From CALLVY01 sp937899855 (lineage in GTDB: Bacteria; Bacteroidota; Bacteroidia; Chitinophagales; Saprospiraceae): DNA of 40,190 bases. The stretch spans positions 1 to 40,190 of the forward strand of contig JBCBQC010000056.1 in the NCBI GenBank assembly GCA_039820405.1. The letters run 5' to 3'. The notes below the pieces were generated by a model. It had not been told where the DNA came from. It saw nothing but the letters and a program-made list of their open reading frames with translations, and did not search any database. Shown here piece by piece: positions 9,484-18,491 of the stretch (position 1 is its first letter; each line of letters begins with the position of its first letter). The position numbers and the translations under genes are program-made.

Positions 9484-10227
9484 TCAGAAGACCAAACCGC
9501 CATCCACGTTGAGTACCGTTCCCGTGATAAAGGCCGCCTCCTCGGAAGCCAAAAAGAGATAGGCGTGGGCGATGTCCTGCGCCTCGCCCAGACGCCCGAG
9601 CGGCGTACGCGACGCGACCCCCTCCAGGATTTCGGAGGGGACGGTCTCCACCATTTCGGTCTGAATAAAGCCAGGGGCAACGGCGTTGACGGTGATGCCT
9701 TTGCGGCCAAATTCTCGGGCCCAGACCTTGGTCATCCCAATCACCCCCGCCTTGGCCGCCACGTAGTTGGTTTGGCCAAAGTTGCCGTTGTGGGCCACCA
9801 CGGAGGCGGCGTTGAGAATGCGCCCCCCACCCCGTTCAACGAGGAAGGGGTACACCGCCTTGGTACAGTTGAACACCCCCGTCAGGTTGACGTCCACCAC
9901 CTGCTGCCACTGTAGGACCGACATTTTTTTGAGGGTCGCATCGCGGGTGATGCCGGCATTGTTGATCAAAATATCGATGCCTCCAAAGTCCTGTACGACC
10001 AGTTCCGTCGCCGTCGCTACCGAGGGCATTTCCGCCGTATTGACCTTGTAGAAACGCACCTCCGCCCCGTTCGACTTGAGCTCCACGGCGGCCGCCTGTC
10101 CCGCCTTCTCGTCGATGTCCCACAGGGCGACGGCCGCCCCCGCTTCGATAAATTTCTGGGCGGTGACCCGGCCAATGCCCTTGGCCCCTCCCGTGATGAT
10201 GGCGGTCTTGCCTGCTAGTCTTGTCAT
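9484..10227 (-). CDS. SDR-family 3-oxoacyl-ACP / acetoacetyl-CoA reductase
   Basis: 247 residues, the normal length for classical short-chain dehydrogenases. Visible: the NAD(P) glycine motif TGGAKGIG (12-19), NNAG (89-92), the active-site tetrad Asn114, Ser142, Tyr155 and Lys159 (YVAAK), PGFIQTEM, and the C-terminal ITGTVLNVDGG. These match FabG/PhaB-type enzymes that reduce 3-oxoacyl thioesters. Asp37 and Asp39 after the second strand (WDIDE) leave NADH rather than NADPH use possible. It is first in a two-gene minus-strand operon with the helical-repeat gene. The 221-base gap to the divergent hydrolase must hold its promoter, which I could not define. A link to the acyl-CoA genes at 14-18 kb is possible but not shown. 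Confidence 0.9.
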   Translation of the reverse strand: MTRLAGKTAIITGGAKGIGRVTAQKFIEAGAAVALWDIDEKAGQAAAVELKSNGAEVRFYKVNTAEMPSVATATELVVQDFGGIDILINNAGITRDATLKKMSVLQWQQVVDVNLTGVFNCTKAVYPFLVERGGGRILNAASVVAHNGNFGQTNYVAAKAGVIGMTKVWAREFGRKGITVNAVAPGFIQTEMVETVPSEILEGVASRTPLGRLGEAQDIAHAYLFLASEEAAFITGTVLNVDGGLVF

Positions 10228-10448
10228 TTTTTCAATTTTAGGGTGAATTTAAAAGGCGCGGCCCGAGCCAAAGGCATTTTGCAACATTTACGGGGGTTGA
10301 CTTTTCGCCTTATTTTGGCTCTAAAAAATATAAATTACTAATAATCAATATTTTATACACCATTTTTTAGACCTGGACGCTACGATTCAAAATTAATGAT
10401 TTTTGACGCCACGGAGTGGGAATGATCGCTATTTTTACCTTAAAACAC
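10228..10448. promoter_or_regulatory. Divergent AT-rich intergenic region
   Basis: This 221-base spacer separates the minus-strand reductase from the plus-strand hydrolase and must carry both promoters. Its middle (about 10315-10375) is clearly more AT-rich than the surroundings. The nearest plus-strand match to the Bacteroidota -7 element is GATTTTTG ending at 10405, without a good -33 partner, so I do not place a promoter. Confidence 0.4.
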
Positions 10449-11387
10449 ATGAGATTTTTTCTTCCGGTCCTCCTTTCCCTAGCCGCCGTCCTCCCCGTAA
10501 CGGCACAAAACGAAAACCCCACCCCCATGCAAGCTTGGCAATACCCCTACGAAGTCCACCACCTCGAGCTCGCCGATAGCCTCCGCCTGGCCTACGTCGA
10601 TGAGGGAGCGGGCGCCTACACCCTGCTCTTTATCCACGGCCTGGGCAGCAACCTCCAAGCCTGGCAAAAAAACATCGATGTCCTAAAAGCAAACTACCGC
10701 TGTATCGCCCTGGACCTGCCCGGCTACGGCAAATCGAGCCGGGGCGCCTACCCCTTCGACATGCCCTTTTTTGCCCGGGCCGTCCGACATTTTATCGACC
10801 ACCTCGCCCTGGAAAACGTCGTCCTCGTGGGGCATTCGATGGGTGGACAAATTGCCGTACACACCGTTTTGAATAGCCCGGAACGCCTCGCCAAACTGCT
10901 GCTGCTCGCACCGGCCGGCTTCGAAACCTTTAGCCAGGAAGAGCGCGACTGGTTCCAAAACTTCTACACCTCCGCCGTCGTCAAAGCCACCCCGGAGGAC
11001 CAAATCATCAAAAATTTTCACCTCAACTTCCACCAGTTTCCCGACGATGCCCAATTCATGATCGACGATCGCCTGCTGCTGCGACAGAGCAGCGAATACG
11101 ACGACTACTGCCAGATGATCCCGCGGTGCGTCCAGGGCATGCTCCAGTACCCAATTTTTGACCAATTGCCCGAATTGAACCTTCCCACCCTCATCCTCTA
11201 CGGTGCCGAGGACGCCCTCATTCCCAACACCTATCTACATCCCCAGCTGACAACACCCCAAGTGGCCCGGGCCGGTCAGGAGCGGATTGCCGGTAGCCAG
11301 TTGCGCCTCCTCCCCGCCGCTGGGCACTTTGTCCAGTGGGAGCAAGCGGCAGCGGTCAACGCCGCAATCGTCGAATATTTGCAGTAA
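10449..11387 (+). CDS. Secreted or periplasmic alpha/beta hydrolase
   Basis: Start chosen at ATG 10449 because it gives a clean signal peptide (MRFFLPVLLSLAAVLPVTAQ, cleavage after Ala-Gln or just before); earlier in-frame starts at 10416 (GTG) and 10422 (ATG) would put polar residues ahead of it. The mature protein is a classical alpha/beta hydrolase: oxyanion segment FIHGLGSN (61-68), PGYGKSS, nucleophile elbow GHSMGG with Ser130, a later YGAEDALIP carrying the likely acid, and the catalytic His in AAGHFVQWE. Length (312) is normal for the esterase/lipase or haloalkane-dehalogenase-like group, with a cap domain between the elbow and the acid. The substrate cannot be read from sequence. It is separate from the TonB-receptor operon by 269 bases. 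Confidence 0.88.
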   Translation: MRFFLPVLLSLAAVLPVTAQNENPTPMQAWQYPYEVHHLELADSLRLAYVDEGAGAYTLLFIHGLGSNLQAWQKNIDVLKANYRCIALDLPGYGKSSRGAYPFDMPFFARAVRHFIDHLALENVVLVGHSMGGQIAVHTVLNSPERLAKLLLLAPAGFETFSQEERDWFQNFYTSAVVKATPEDQIIKNFHLNFHQFPDDAQFMIDDRLLLRQSSEYDDYCQMIPRCVQGMLQYPIFDQLPELNLPTLILYGAEDALIPNTYLHPQLTTPQVARAGQERIAGSQLRLLPAAGHFVQWEQAAAVNAAIVEYLQ

Positions 11388-11656
11388 AACCAGGTCATTT
11401 GGGGATTCCCCAGCCGTGGGAGTCCACTGGGCAGGATTTCCCCACTAAACCATTGAATGACAATGCCTTAGCTGACAAACTTTAAGACGCGGTGGGCTGT
11501 AGTCTACCCCAGCAAAATTCACGGGCCGCCCCGCTATGTTCCCAGTCTATTTTACTTTCACTTCATCAAATAAAATTAGTGCCTTAGGTCGTAGCAGCAA
11601 CAAAAATTTTGCAAACCAGCCCAATGGCCAACTTTTACAAACGTAAACCATTTCGA

Positions 11657-14155
11657 ATGATGAAAAGACTATTCACCCTAAGCATGGCAATTTTTACGAG
11701 CCTCGCGCTGGCGGCTCAAAACGGAACCCTCACCGGCCAAGTCACGGGCGACGATGGCAGCCCGTTGATCGGGGCCACCATCGTCGTCCAGTACGGCAAT
11801 ACGGGGACCGTCACCGATACCGATGGCCGCTACCAGCTCGAATTGGGGCCCGGACTCTACAGCCTCCGCGTCAGCTACGTCGGCTACGCCGATGCCCTGC
11901 CCGACGTCACCATCCCGGCCGGGGGCAAGGTGGTGCTGGATGTCGAATTGCCGCTGGGCACCCAATTGGATGCCGTGGTGGTTTCGGGCTCCAAGAAACC
12001 GGAAAAACTAACGGAAAGTCCGGCTACGATTGAGACCATCAACGCCCGCGAGATCGAGGAATACGCCGGCAATCCGGCCGAGCTGCTGGCTCGCCAAAAG
12101 GGCATCGACTACTTCCGGGCCGGCATTGCCACCCCCGCTTTTAACATCCGGGGCTTCAATTCCAACTTCAACGCCAAAAACCTCCAGGTCACCGACGGGC
12201 GCTTTTCCACCCTGATCGCCACGGGGCTGCCCCTGGGGCCACTCAATACGAGCATCAAGGAGGACATCGAGCGGGTGGAGGTCATCCTCGGCCCCAACGC
12301 CACCCTCTACGGCCCCAATGCACACAATGGCTTGCTCAATACGATCACCAAGGACCCCCGCACCTCCGCCGGGACCACCATCGCCATCAATCCCGGCGTC
12401 AGTGGCGATGGCAATGTCTTTTTCTCGGGGCGACTGCGACACGCCCAGGTCGTAAACGATAAATTTGCCTTTAAGGTCGTGGGAGAGTACACCGCCGCCA
12501 ACGAATTTGAATACTCCGATTCCGTCTTTATCGACCGCGTCGGAGCCGTCGACTCCCTGGGCAATCCCATCCCCGATGGGGTCCGGGAGGGGTACAACGA
12601 ATTTGAACTCGATGAGGGGGTGGACTTCTTCCGCGCCGAGGCGGGCCTTTACTATACCCCGGTCCAAAACCTCGACATCCTCTTTAACGCGGGCTACAGC
12701 AACAGCAACTACCTCTCGCCCACCAATGTGGGCCGCAACCAGATCAAAGACTGGTCGATCAATTATTACCAGCTGCGCTTTTCGGGTAAAAACTGGTTTG
12801 CCCAGGCCTACTACACCCTCAGCCGAACCGACAGTACCTACGCCATCGATCAGCGGACCAAAAACTACTTTGCCGCCATCGACGCGGGGGTAGCACCGGC
12901 GGATGCGCGCGAAAGTTCCTTTGGCAACGGCGCCCTGTTCCAGGACGATTCGGAACGGCTCAATGCCGAATTCCAGTACAACAACACCTTTGGCAAACTG
13001 GACCTGATCGCCGGTGTACAGTACCAGCGCGACGTGGCCAATAGCCTGGGCACTTACTTGCTCGACGGCGGCGGCGACGACCCCATCGTCATCGGTCAGA
13101 TCGGGGGCTACGCGCACCTGACCTATCGCTTCGGAGGGGGGTGGAAGGCACTGGCCGCCGCCCGGGTCGACAATCACGACGTCTACGACACCAACATCGT
13201 TCCCAAGTTGGGCCTTCTCCGCATTGGCCAGATCGGCACCTGGCGCCTGACCTACGGACAGGGCATCGCCGCACCCACCATCATCAACCTCTACGGCGAT
13301 TTGTTTGCCGGGCTGATTCTGGGCAACGCCGAAGGCTTTACCCTAGCCGATGGAACGACGGTGGAAAAACAGACGGTGGAGCGCATCCAGACCATCGAGT
13401 TGGGTTACCGGGGGCAGGTGATCAAAAACAAACTCTTTATCGATGCCAATGCCTACTACAACATCAACGAGGATTTTCTCAGTCCGGTGACGGGGCTGGG
13501 CGTAGCTACCCAACGGGGCGACCAGGCCATTGAAGAGGTACAGTCCGGCTTTGGCATTTGGAACGGCGCCGTCTTTACCTACGTCAACTTTGGGCAGGTC
13601 AATACCTTTGGTTTTGACTTTGGAGCCAACTACTACTTTAGCCCCCAGTTCAGCGCTAATTTGAATTACTCTTACTTCGATTTTTCCGTGGATGAGGACA
13701 ATATGGACAATGATTTTAACAACGACGGAGAAGTCAACTTCCTAGATATTTTGGTCAATGCCCCGACCCACAAAGCGGGACTGGGACTCAACTACAGCGG
13801 TAAGAAATTTTACGCCAACACTTACGCCCGTTGGGTGCAGTCCTTCAACTACTTCTCCAGTTTCCAAATCGCTTCCGAGACGCTGGTCCGGGACGACGGC
13901 ACGCCCTTTACCTACCGGGGCGTCCCCATCGTGGAAGATGCTCGGAGTGCCGACACCTACAACTTTGGACCGCTCGGGGGCTTCGTCACCGTCGATCTGG
14001 GGGTGGGGTATCGGATCAACGAGGTGTTTACCGTGGGGGCTTCGGCCAGCAACCTATTCAATCAGGAGTTGCGGGAATTTACCGCTTCCGCTCCGACCCG
14101 GGGTCTGTATACGGTGGAATTGAAAATCAACCTGCCGGCCATCGGTGGCCAGTAG
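11657..14155 (+). CDS. TonB-dependent receptor with carboxypeptidase-like N-terminal domain
   Basis: Start taken at ATG 11657 (the adjacent ATG 11660 is equivalent): it gives the signal peptide MMKRLFTLSMAIFTSLALAA, whereas upstream TTG 11609 and ATG 11624 add a basic tail. The product is about 832 residues. Order: CarboxypepD_reg-like beta-sandwich (TLTGQVTGDDGSPLIGATI... SYVGYAD), plug domain (VVVSGSKKPEKLTESPATIE, then IRGFNSNF, IERVEVILGPNATLYGP), and a large outer-membrane barrel to the C-terminus (GLYTVELKINLP). It is a high-affinity importer energised by TonB. No SusD-like partner is next to it, so it is not a typical glycan pair. The symporter gene starts 61 bases later, suggesting outer- and inner-membrane steps for the same small substrate. 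Confidence 0.93.
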   Translation: MMKRLFTLSMAIFTSLALAAQNGTLTGQVTGDDGSPLIGATIVVQYGNTGTVTDTDGRYQLELGPGLYSLRVSYVGYADALPDVTIPAGGKVVLDVELPLGTQLDAVVVSGSKKPEKLTESPATIETINAREIEEYAGNPAELLARQKGIDYFRAGIATPAFNIRGFNSNFNAKNLQVTDGRFSTLIATGLPLGPLNTSIKEDIERVEVILGPNATLYGPNAHNGLLNTITKDPRTSAGTTIAINPGVSGDGNVFFSGRLRHAQVVNDKFAFKVVGEYTAANEFEYSDSVFIDRVGAVDSLGNPIPDGVREGYNEFELDEGVDFFRAEAGLYYTPVQNLDILFNAGYSNSNYLSPTNVGRNQIKDWSINYYQLRFSGKNWFAQAYYTLSRTDSTYAIDQRTKNYFAAIDAGVAPADARESSFGNGALFQDDSERLNAEFQYNNTFGKLDLIAGVQYQRDVANSLGTYLLDGGGDDPIVIGQIGGYAHLTYRFGGGWKALAAARVDNHDVYDTNIVPKLGLLRIGQIGTWRLTYGQGIAAPTIINLYGDLFAGLILGNAEGFTLADGTTVEKQTVERIQTIELGYRGQVIKNKLFIDANAYYNINEDFLSPVTGLGVATQRGDQAIEEVQSGFGIWNGAVFTYVNFGQVNTFGFDFGANYYFSPQFSANLNYSYFDFSVDEDNMDNDFNNDGEVNFLDILVNAPTHKAGLGLNYSGKKFYANTYARWVQSFNYFSSFQIASETLVRDDGTPFTYRGVPIVEDARSADTYNFGPLGGFVTVDLGVGYRINEVFTVGASASNLFNQELREFTASAPTRGLYTVELKINLPAIGGQ

Positions 14156-14216
14156 GCCCCACCCCTGGCGGCTCGCTGCTGCCTTTGCGGTGGCGCAAGG
14201 ACGAAACTGAAACCGT

Positions 14217-15710
14217 ATGACCCTGGCCTGGATACTATTTGCCCTCTACCTGGTAGGTACTGCCTATCTGGGTTGGTTGGGGCACCGCAAGACCGATGAC
14301 TTTGGAAGCTTCGCCATTGGCAAGGGTGACCTCTCCCCGATTCAGGTGGGAGTAACCCTCGCCGCGGCGACGGCTTCGGCCGCCACCTTTATCATCAATC
14401 CGGGTTTTGTGTACGTCGACGGTTTGGCCGCCTTTATGCACCTGGGGCTGGGCGTGTACACGGGCTTCGTGAGTATGTTGATCCTCCTGTCTTTTCGCTT
14501 TCGGAAAATGGGGGAAGCCATGCAAGCCCTCACCATTCCCGACTGGATCGGCAAGCGCTACGGCTCCAAAAACTTTTCCCTTTACTTCGCCTTTATCAAC
14601 CTGCTGACCTTCGCCTTTATCGTACTTCTGGTGGGAGGCATCTCCATCGTGATGCAGAAGCTGTTGGGGGTTTCGAACGTGGCGGCCCTGCTCATCACCC
14701 TGACCTTCGTGACGGGCTACGTCCTTTTTGGCGGCACCTACGCCCACGTCTTCACCAACCTGTTTCAAGGCTTTTTGATGATCGGAGTCACCCTGGTCGT
14801 GCTGTGGTCGGGCTGGGAAGTGATGCGCGAGAGCGATGATTTTTTTGCCCTCCTCCGCACCCAAGATGCCCACCTCCTATCGTGGACCAACCCCAGGAGT
14901 CGCTTGTTTAACGATTGGTTTTCGACCTACCTGGCCAGCTTTTGCGTGGGGGCGGCCCTGGTCTGTCAGCCCCACATCCTCACCAAGGCCCTCTACGTCA
15001 AGACCGACCGGGCGGTACGGCGTTACATCCTGGTCTTCTCGGTGGTCTTCTTCCTATTTTGCCTCCTGCTCCTAGCGGGTTTTTGGGCCCACGCCATCGT
15101 GACGCCCGAGCAGTTGTTGGATGCCCAAACGGGCGCCTTTCGGCAGGACCTCGTCATGACGGTGTACCTGCAGCAGGCCTTTCCCGACTGGCTCTTTACC
15201 ATCATCAGCGTGGTGCTGCTGGCGGCGGCCATGTCGACGCTGGACGGCTTACTGGTCGGAATCTCTACCATTACCGCCAACGATTTGGTCCTCAATATCC
15301 TGGACCGTTTTGATCGGCGGGGGCGGTCGGAGGCGGATAAAATGCGGCTGGCCTTTCGCGCGAGCCACTTCGTGTTGGTTGCCATTGCCATCCTCACCTT
15401 CATCATTACCCTACAGCCCCCCAAGCTGCTGGGCATTTTCGGACAAGTGGGCATTTACGGGCTGGTACTCGCTGCCGTCCCGCCGCTGCTGACGGGGGTG
15501 TGGTTTGAAAAGGTCGACCTGGCCACCGTGTGGGTACTATCGGTGGTGGCTTTGCTCGTTCACTTCGGCGCGTTTTTCTTCGGTCCCGAGCTGTTTCCCA
15601 ACAGCCGTTTGGCCTTCGCCAATCCGGGCGTGACGGCCGCACTGGGCTTGCTGGCGAGTGTGCTGCCGGCCTTGCTCCTTCACTTTTATAAAAACAAATT
15701 TTATGCGTAA
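14217..15710 (+). CDS. Sodium:solute symporter (SSS family)
   Basis: 497 residues with about 13 hydrophobic segments, as expected for the SSS family (LeuT-like fold). The N-terminal signature is present: a first helix, then the YLGWLGHRKTDDFGSFAIG loop and a second helix rich in small residues (GVTLAAATASAATFI), which in this family helps form the Na+ site. Members carry carboxylates, amino acids, sugars or vitamins; the position before a KASIII-like enzyme and an acyl-CoA ligase favours a monocarboxylate, but this is inference. The stop overlaps the start of the next gene by 8 bases, indicating translational coupling. Confidence 0.9.
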   Translation: MTLAWILFALYLVGTAYLGWLGHRKTDDFGSFAIGKGDLSPIQVGVTLAAATASAATFIINPGFVYVDGLAAFMHLGLGVYTGFVSMLILLSFRFRKMGEAMQALTIPDWIGKRYGSKNFSLYFAFINLLTFAFIVLLVGGISIVMQKLLGVSNVAALLITLTFVTGYVLFGGTYAHVFTNLFQGFLMIGVTLVVLWSGWEVMRESDDFFALLRTQDAHLLSWTNPRSRLFNDWFSTYLASFCVGAALVCQPHILTKALYVKTDRAVRRYILVFSVVFFLFCLLLLAGFWAHAIVTPEQLLDAQTGAFRQDLVMTVYLQQAFPDWLFTIISVVLLAAAMSTLDGLLVGISTITANDLVLNILDRFDRRGRSEADKMRLAFRASHFVLVAIAILTFIITLQPPKLLGIFGQVGIYGLVLAAVPPLLTGVWFEKVDLATVWVLSVVALLVHFGAFFFGPELFPNSRLAFANPGVTAALGLLASVLPALLLHFYKNKFYA

Positions 15711-16698
15711 CGCAAACATCATAAGCTGCGGGGCTTACGCCCCCGCCCGGGTTATTCCCAACCACTACTTTGACGAACTGCTGGGGGAGGACGTCTCGAC
15801 CTGGCTGGAGGAAAAGGTACAGATCTTCGAACGGCGGTGGTGTGCCGAAGACGAGAGTACGGCCGACCTAGCCGAGCAAGCCGCCCAGCTTTGCCTGGAA
15901 CGGGCGGGGGTAAAGGCCGAGCAATTGGACCTCATCATCCTCTCGACCGACACCCCCGAGTTTGTCTCGCCCTCCACCGCCTCGGTTGTACAGCACCGAC
16001 TGGGGGCCCAAAATGCGGGGACCTTCGACATCAATACGGCCTGCGCGGGTTTTGTCACCGCGCTCGATATCGGCGCCAAGTACATCCGCGCCGACGAGCA
16101 GTACCGCTACGTCCTCGTCATCGGGGCCTACGCCATGAGCAAGTACCTCAACCGGACGGATAAGAAAACCGTAACCTTGTTTGCCGACGGGGCGGGGGCA
16201 GTCCTGTTGCACGCGGCGCCCTCCAGCACAAGTCGGGAAGGCTTTTTGGCCAGTGAGCTGATCTCCAAGGGAGCGTACCACAGCTGGATGGGTATTTACG
16301 GTGGCGGAACGCGACAACCCATCAGTGAGGCCGTCCTCAAAAACCACGATCACCAGTTAAAATTTGTCCGTAAATTTCCACCGGAGCTCAATCCCGAGAT
16401 TTGGTCGCAAATGGCGCGGAACCTCTCCCAGCGCATTGGGGTAGCACCTACGGAGGTTCACCGCTACTTCATCACCCAGATCAACATCAACGCCATCTGG
16501 GAGACCCTCGACCGACTGGACGTCGCGCGTGAGAAGGGACACACCATCATGCACCGGTACGCCTACACCGGGTCAGCTTGCATTCCGATGGCCTTCAACG
16601 ATGCTTGGGAAAAAGAGTTGGTGAAGAAAGGAGATTTGGTTTACTTTATCGGCTCGGGTGGGGGATTGACCTTTGCGAGTGCGGCTTTTTTGATCTAA
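15703..16698 (+). CDS. KASIII (FabH)-like thiolase-fold enzyme lacking the catalytic His and Asn
   Basis: Start ATG 15703 overlaps the symporter stop by 8 bases; the FabH-like N-terminus begins right there. The 331-residue product has the whole FabH fold: the acyl-accepting Cys114 in NTACAGF, FADGAGAVLL, and the C-terminal GSGGGLTFASA. In FabH the decarboxylating residues are His (PHQAN) and Asn (GNTSA), 30 residues apart. Here the matching positions, also 30 apart, are Thr258 (FITQIN) and Tyr288 (YAYTGSA). The enzyme could still be acylated on Cys but probably does not do malonyl-ACP decarboxylative condensation; acyl transfer, ester formation or a non-decarboxylating condensation are options. 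The ligase 10 bases downstream could supply its acyl-CoA. Confidence 0.88.
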   Translation: MRNANIISCGAYAPARVIPNHYFDELLGEDVSTWLEEKVQIFERRWCAEDESTADLAEQAAQLCLERAGVKAEQLDLIILSTDTPEFVSPSTASVVQHRLGAQNAGTFDINTACAGFVTALDIGAKYIRADEQYRYVLVIGAYAMSKYLNRTDKKTVTLFADGAGAVLLHAAPSSTSREGFLASELISKGAYHSWMGIYGGGTRQPISEAVLKNHDHQLKFVRKFPPELNPEIWSQMARNLSQRIGVAPTEVHRYFITQININAIWETLDRLDVAREKGHTIMHRYAYTGSACIPMAFNDAWEKELVKKGDLVYFIGSGGGLTFASAAFLI

Positions 16699-16708
16699 TG
16701 ACTGAGGT

Positions 16709-18223
16709 ATGGACATCAATCAATTTGACTGGGCGGCCAAGTGGGCGGTTTACGCCCCCGACCGCATCGCCTTTGCGGAGAGTGAGACCCAGCGGACGTT
16801 GAGCTTTGGCCAGCTCCATCGCCTGGGCAATCGCCTGGCGGGGCACCTGAATCGCGCCTACGGCATCGAGCGGGGAGACCGGATTGCCATCCTAGCCGAA
16901 AATTGTCTGGAGTACCTGCTCTTATTCGTGGCGGCCCAGAAAACGGGCGCCATTCTGGTTCCGCTCAACTACCGCTTGGCGAGTGCCGAAATTGATTTTT
17001 TACTGGACAATGCCGCCCCCCGCTGGCTCGTGGTCGAAGCCAAATTTCGCGACCGCGCCGCAGCGACCACGGCTTGGGCTCGGATTCCCCACCACAGCTC
17101 CATCCGCGAGGTGGCCGACTACTGCACCCCGGATACCGACCGACCGGAAGACCAGCACTTTGAAAACGCAGCCATCCAAGCGGACGATCCCCTTTTTATC
17201 CTCTACACCTCCGGCACCACCGGCTTTCCCAAGGGCGCACTGTACACCCACCGGATGCTCTTTTGGAACAGCATCAATACGGCCCTGTCCCTCATCGTCA
17301 ATACCGAGAGTCGTACCGTCAACTGTATGCCCCCCTTCCACACGGGCGGGTGGAACGTCCTCACGACCCCCTTTTTTCACCACGGCGGTTTTTCCTGTTT
17401 GATGAAATCCTTTGACCCGGAGTTGTTGTTGGCCCTGATTGGTCGGGAGAGGGTGAGCATCCTGATGGCCGTACCGACGATGCTAAAATTGATGGCGGAT
17501 TCGCCCGCATTCGCAACGGCGGATTTGAGTTCGCTCCACTACATCATCGTGGGGGGCGAGGCACTGCCCTTGCCCCTGATCGAGCGCTGGCACGCCCGGG
17601 GCGTTCCCATTCGCCAGGGCTTTGGGATGACCGAGGTGGGGCCCAACCTGACTTCGCTGCACCAGGAGGACGCCGTCCGTAAAATGGGCTCGATCGGTCG
17701 GCCCAATTTTTACATCGAGCTCCAAATCGTCGACGAGCGGGGCGAGGTCTGCCCCCCCAGCCAAGCGGGAGAGTTGTGGTTGCGCGGGCCGGTGGTTACG
17801 CCGGGCTACTGGCAAAACACCGCGGCTACGCAGGCGGCCTTTCACGAGGGGTGGTTCCGGACGGGGGATCGGGTTCGGCGGGACGAGGAGGGCTATCTCT
17901 TCGTGGTGGACCGCATCAAGAACATGTACATTTCGGGAGGGGAAAACGTATACCCCGCCGAAGTGGAGCGGGTCCTGCTGGCACACCCGAGCATCGGGGC
18001 GGCCGTGGTGGTGGGGGTACCCGACTCCCAGTGGGGCGAAGTGGGGCGGGCTTTCCTCGTTCTCCAGGCCCCGGTGAGCCCCGACGACGTCATCACCTAC
18101 TGCCGCTCCCGACTGGCCCGCTTTAAAGTACCCAAAACGGTGGTCCTACTCGATGCCCTCCCCCAAAACGATACGGGTAAGGTCGATCGCCGGGCACTCC
18201 GGGAGCGGGGCAAAACCCCCTAA
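16709..18223 (+). CDS. Acyl-CoA synthetase (class I adenylate-forming enzyme)
   Basis: 504 residues, the usual length for medium- or long-chain and aryl acyl-CoA ligases. Core motifs are all present: the P-loop YTSGTTGFPKG, GGEALP, the A5 motif GFGMTEVGP, the A7 motif GWFRTGD, the hinge YISGGENVYPAEVE, and the C-terminal catalytic Lys in NDTGKVDR. It activates a carboxylic acid with ATP to an acyl-AMP and then a CoA thioester. Substrate choice cannot be read safely. It follows the KASIII-like gene by 10 bases and closes the operon receptor - symporter - KASIII-like - ligase. No clear terminator follows; the next 268 bases are partly AT-rich and hold no other gene. Confidence 0.92.
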   Translation: MDINQFDWAAKWAVYAPDRIAFAESETQRTLSFGQLHRLGNRLAGHLNRAYGIERGDRIAILAENCLEYLLLFVAAQKTGAILVPLNYRLASAEIDFLLDNAAPRWLVVEAKFRDRAAATTAWARIPHHSSIREVADYCTPDTDRPEDQHFENAAIQADDPLFILYTSGTTGFPKGALYTHRMLFWNSINTALSLIVNTESRTVNCMPPFHTGGWNVLTTPFFHHGGFSCLMKSFDPELLLALIGRERVSILMAVPTMLKLMADSPAFATADLSSLHYIIVGGEALPLPLIERWHARGVPIRQGFGMTEVGPNLTSLHQEDAVRKMGSIGRPNFYIELQIVDERGEVCPPSQAGELWLRGPVVTPGYWQNTAATQAAFHEGWFRTGDRVRRDEEGYLFVVDRIKNMYISGGENVYPAEVERVLLAHPSIGAAVVVGVPDSQWGEVGRAFLVLQAPVSPDDVITYCRSRLARFKVPKTVVLLDALPQNDTGKVDRRALRERGKTP

Positions 18224-18491
18224 GCCCGCGGTACCTCCCATCTTTCCCTACGGTTCTTAGCCCCAGTGACGGGCCAAGCATTGCTCCAATCGACAAATTT
18301 ACGGCCGAACGGATTATTCTTGTTTAGAAGGGCTCAAAACTGGATTATTATTCATATTATTACCAATCATTATATAACCCCGAATGGGGGGAGCCCCGGC
18401 CCTCCGTACGGTACGCGTCGCTTTCGTACCTGCGGTTCCATTCCCAACGGGTCCGACCGGTTATTCCCCGTTTAACAACCAATCAAATAGC

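Noticed and set aside
11388..11656. Terminator or operator at TGGGGATTCCCCA (11400-11412)
   Set aside because: A 13-base palindrome with one-base centre lies just behind the hydrolase stop, but there is no T run and no second copy; too little to call.
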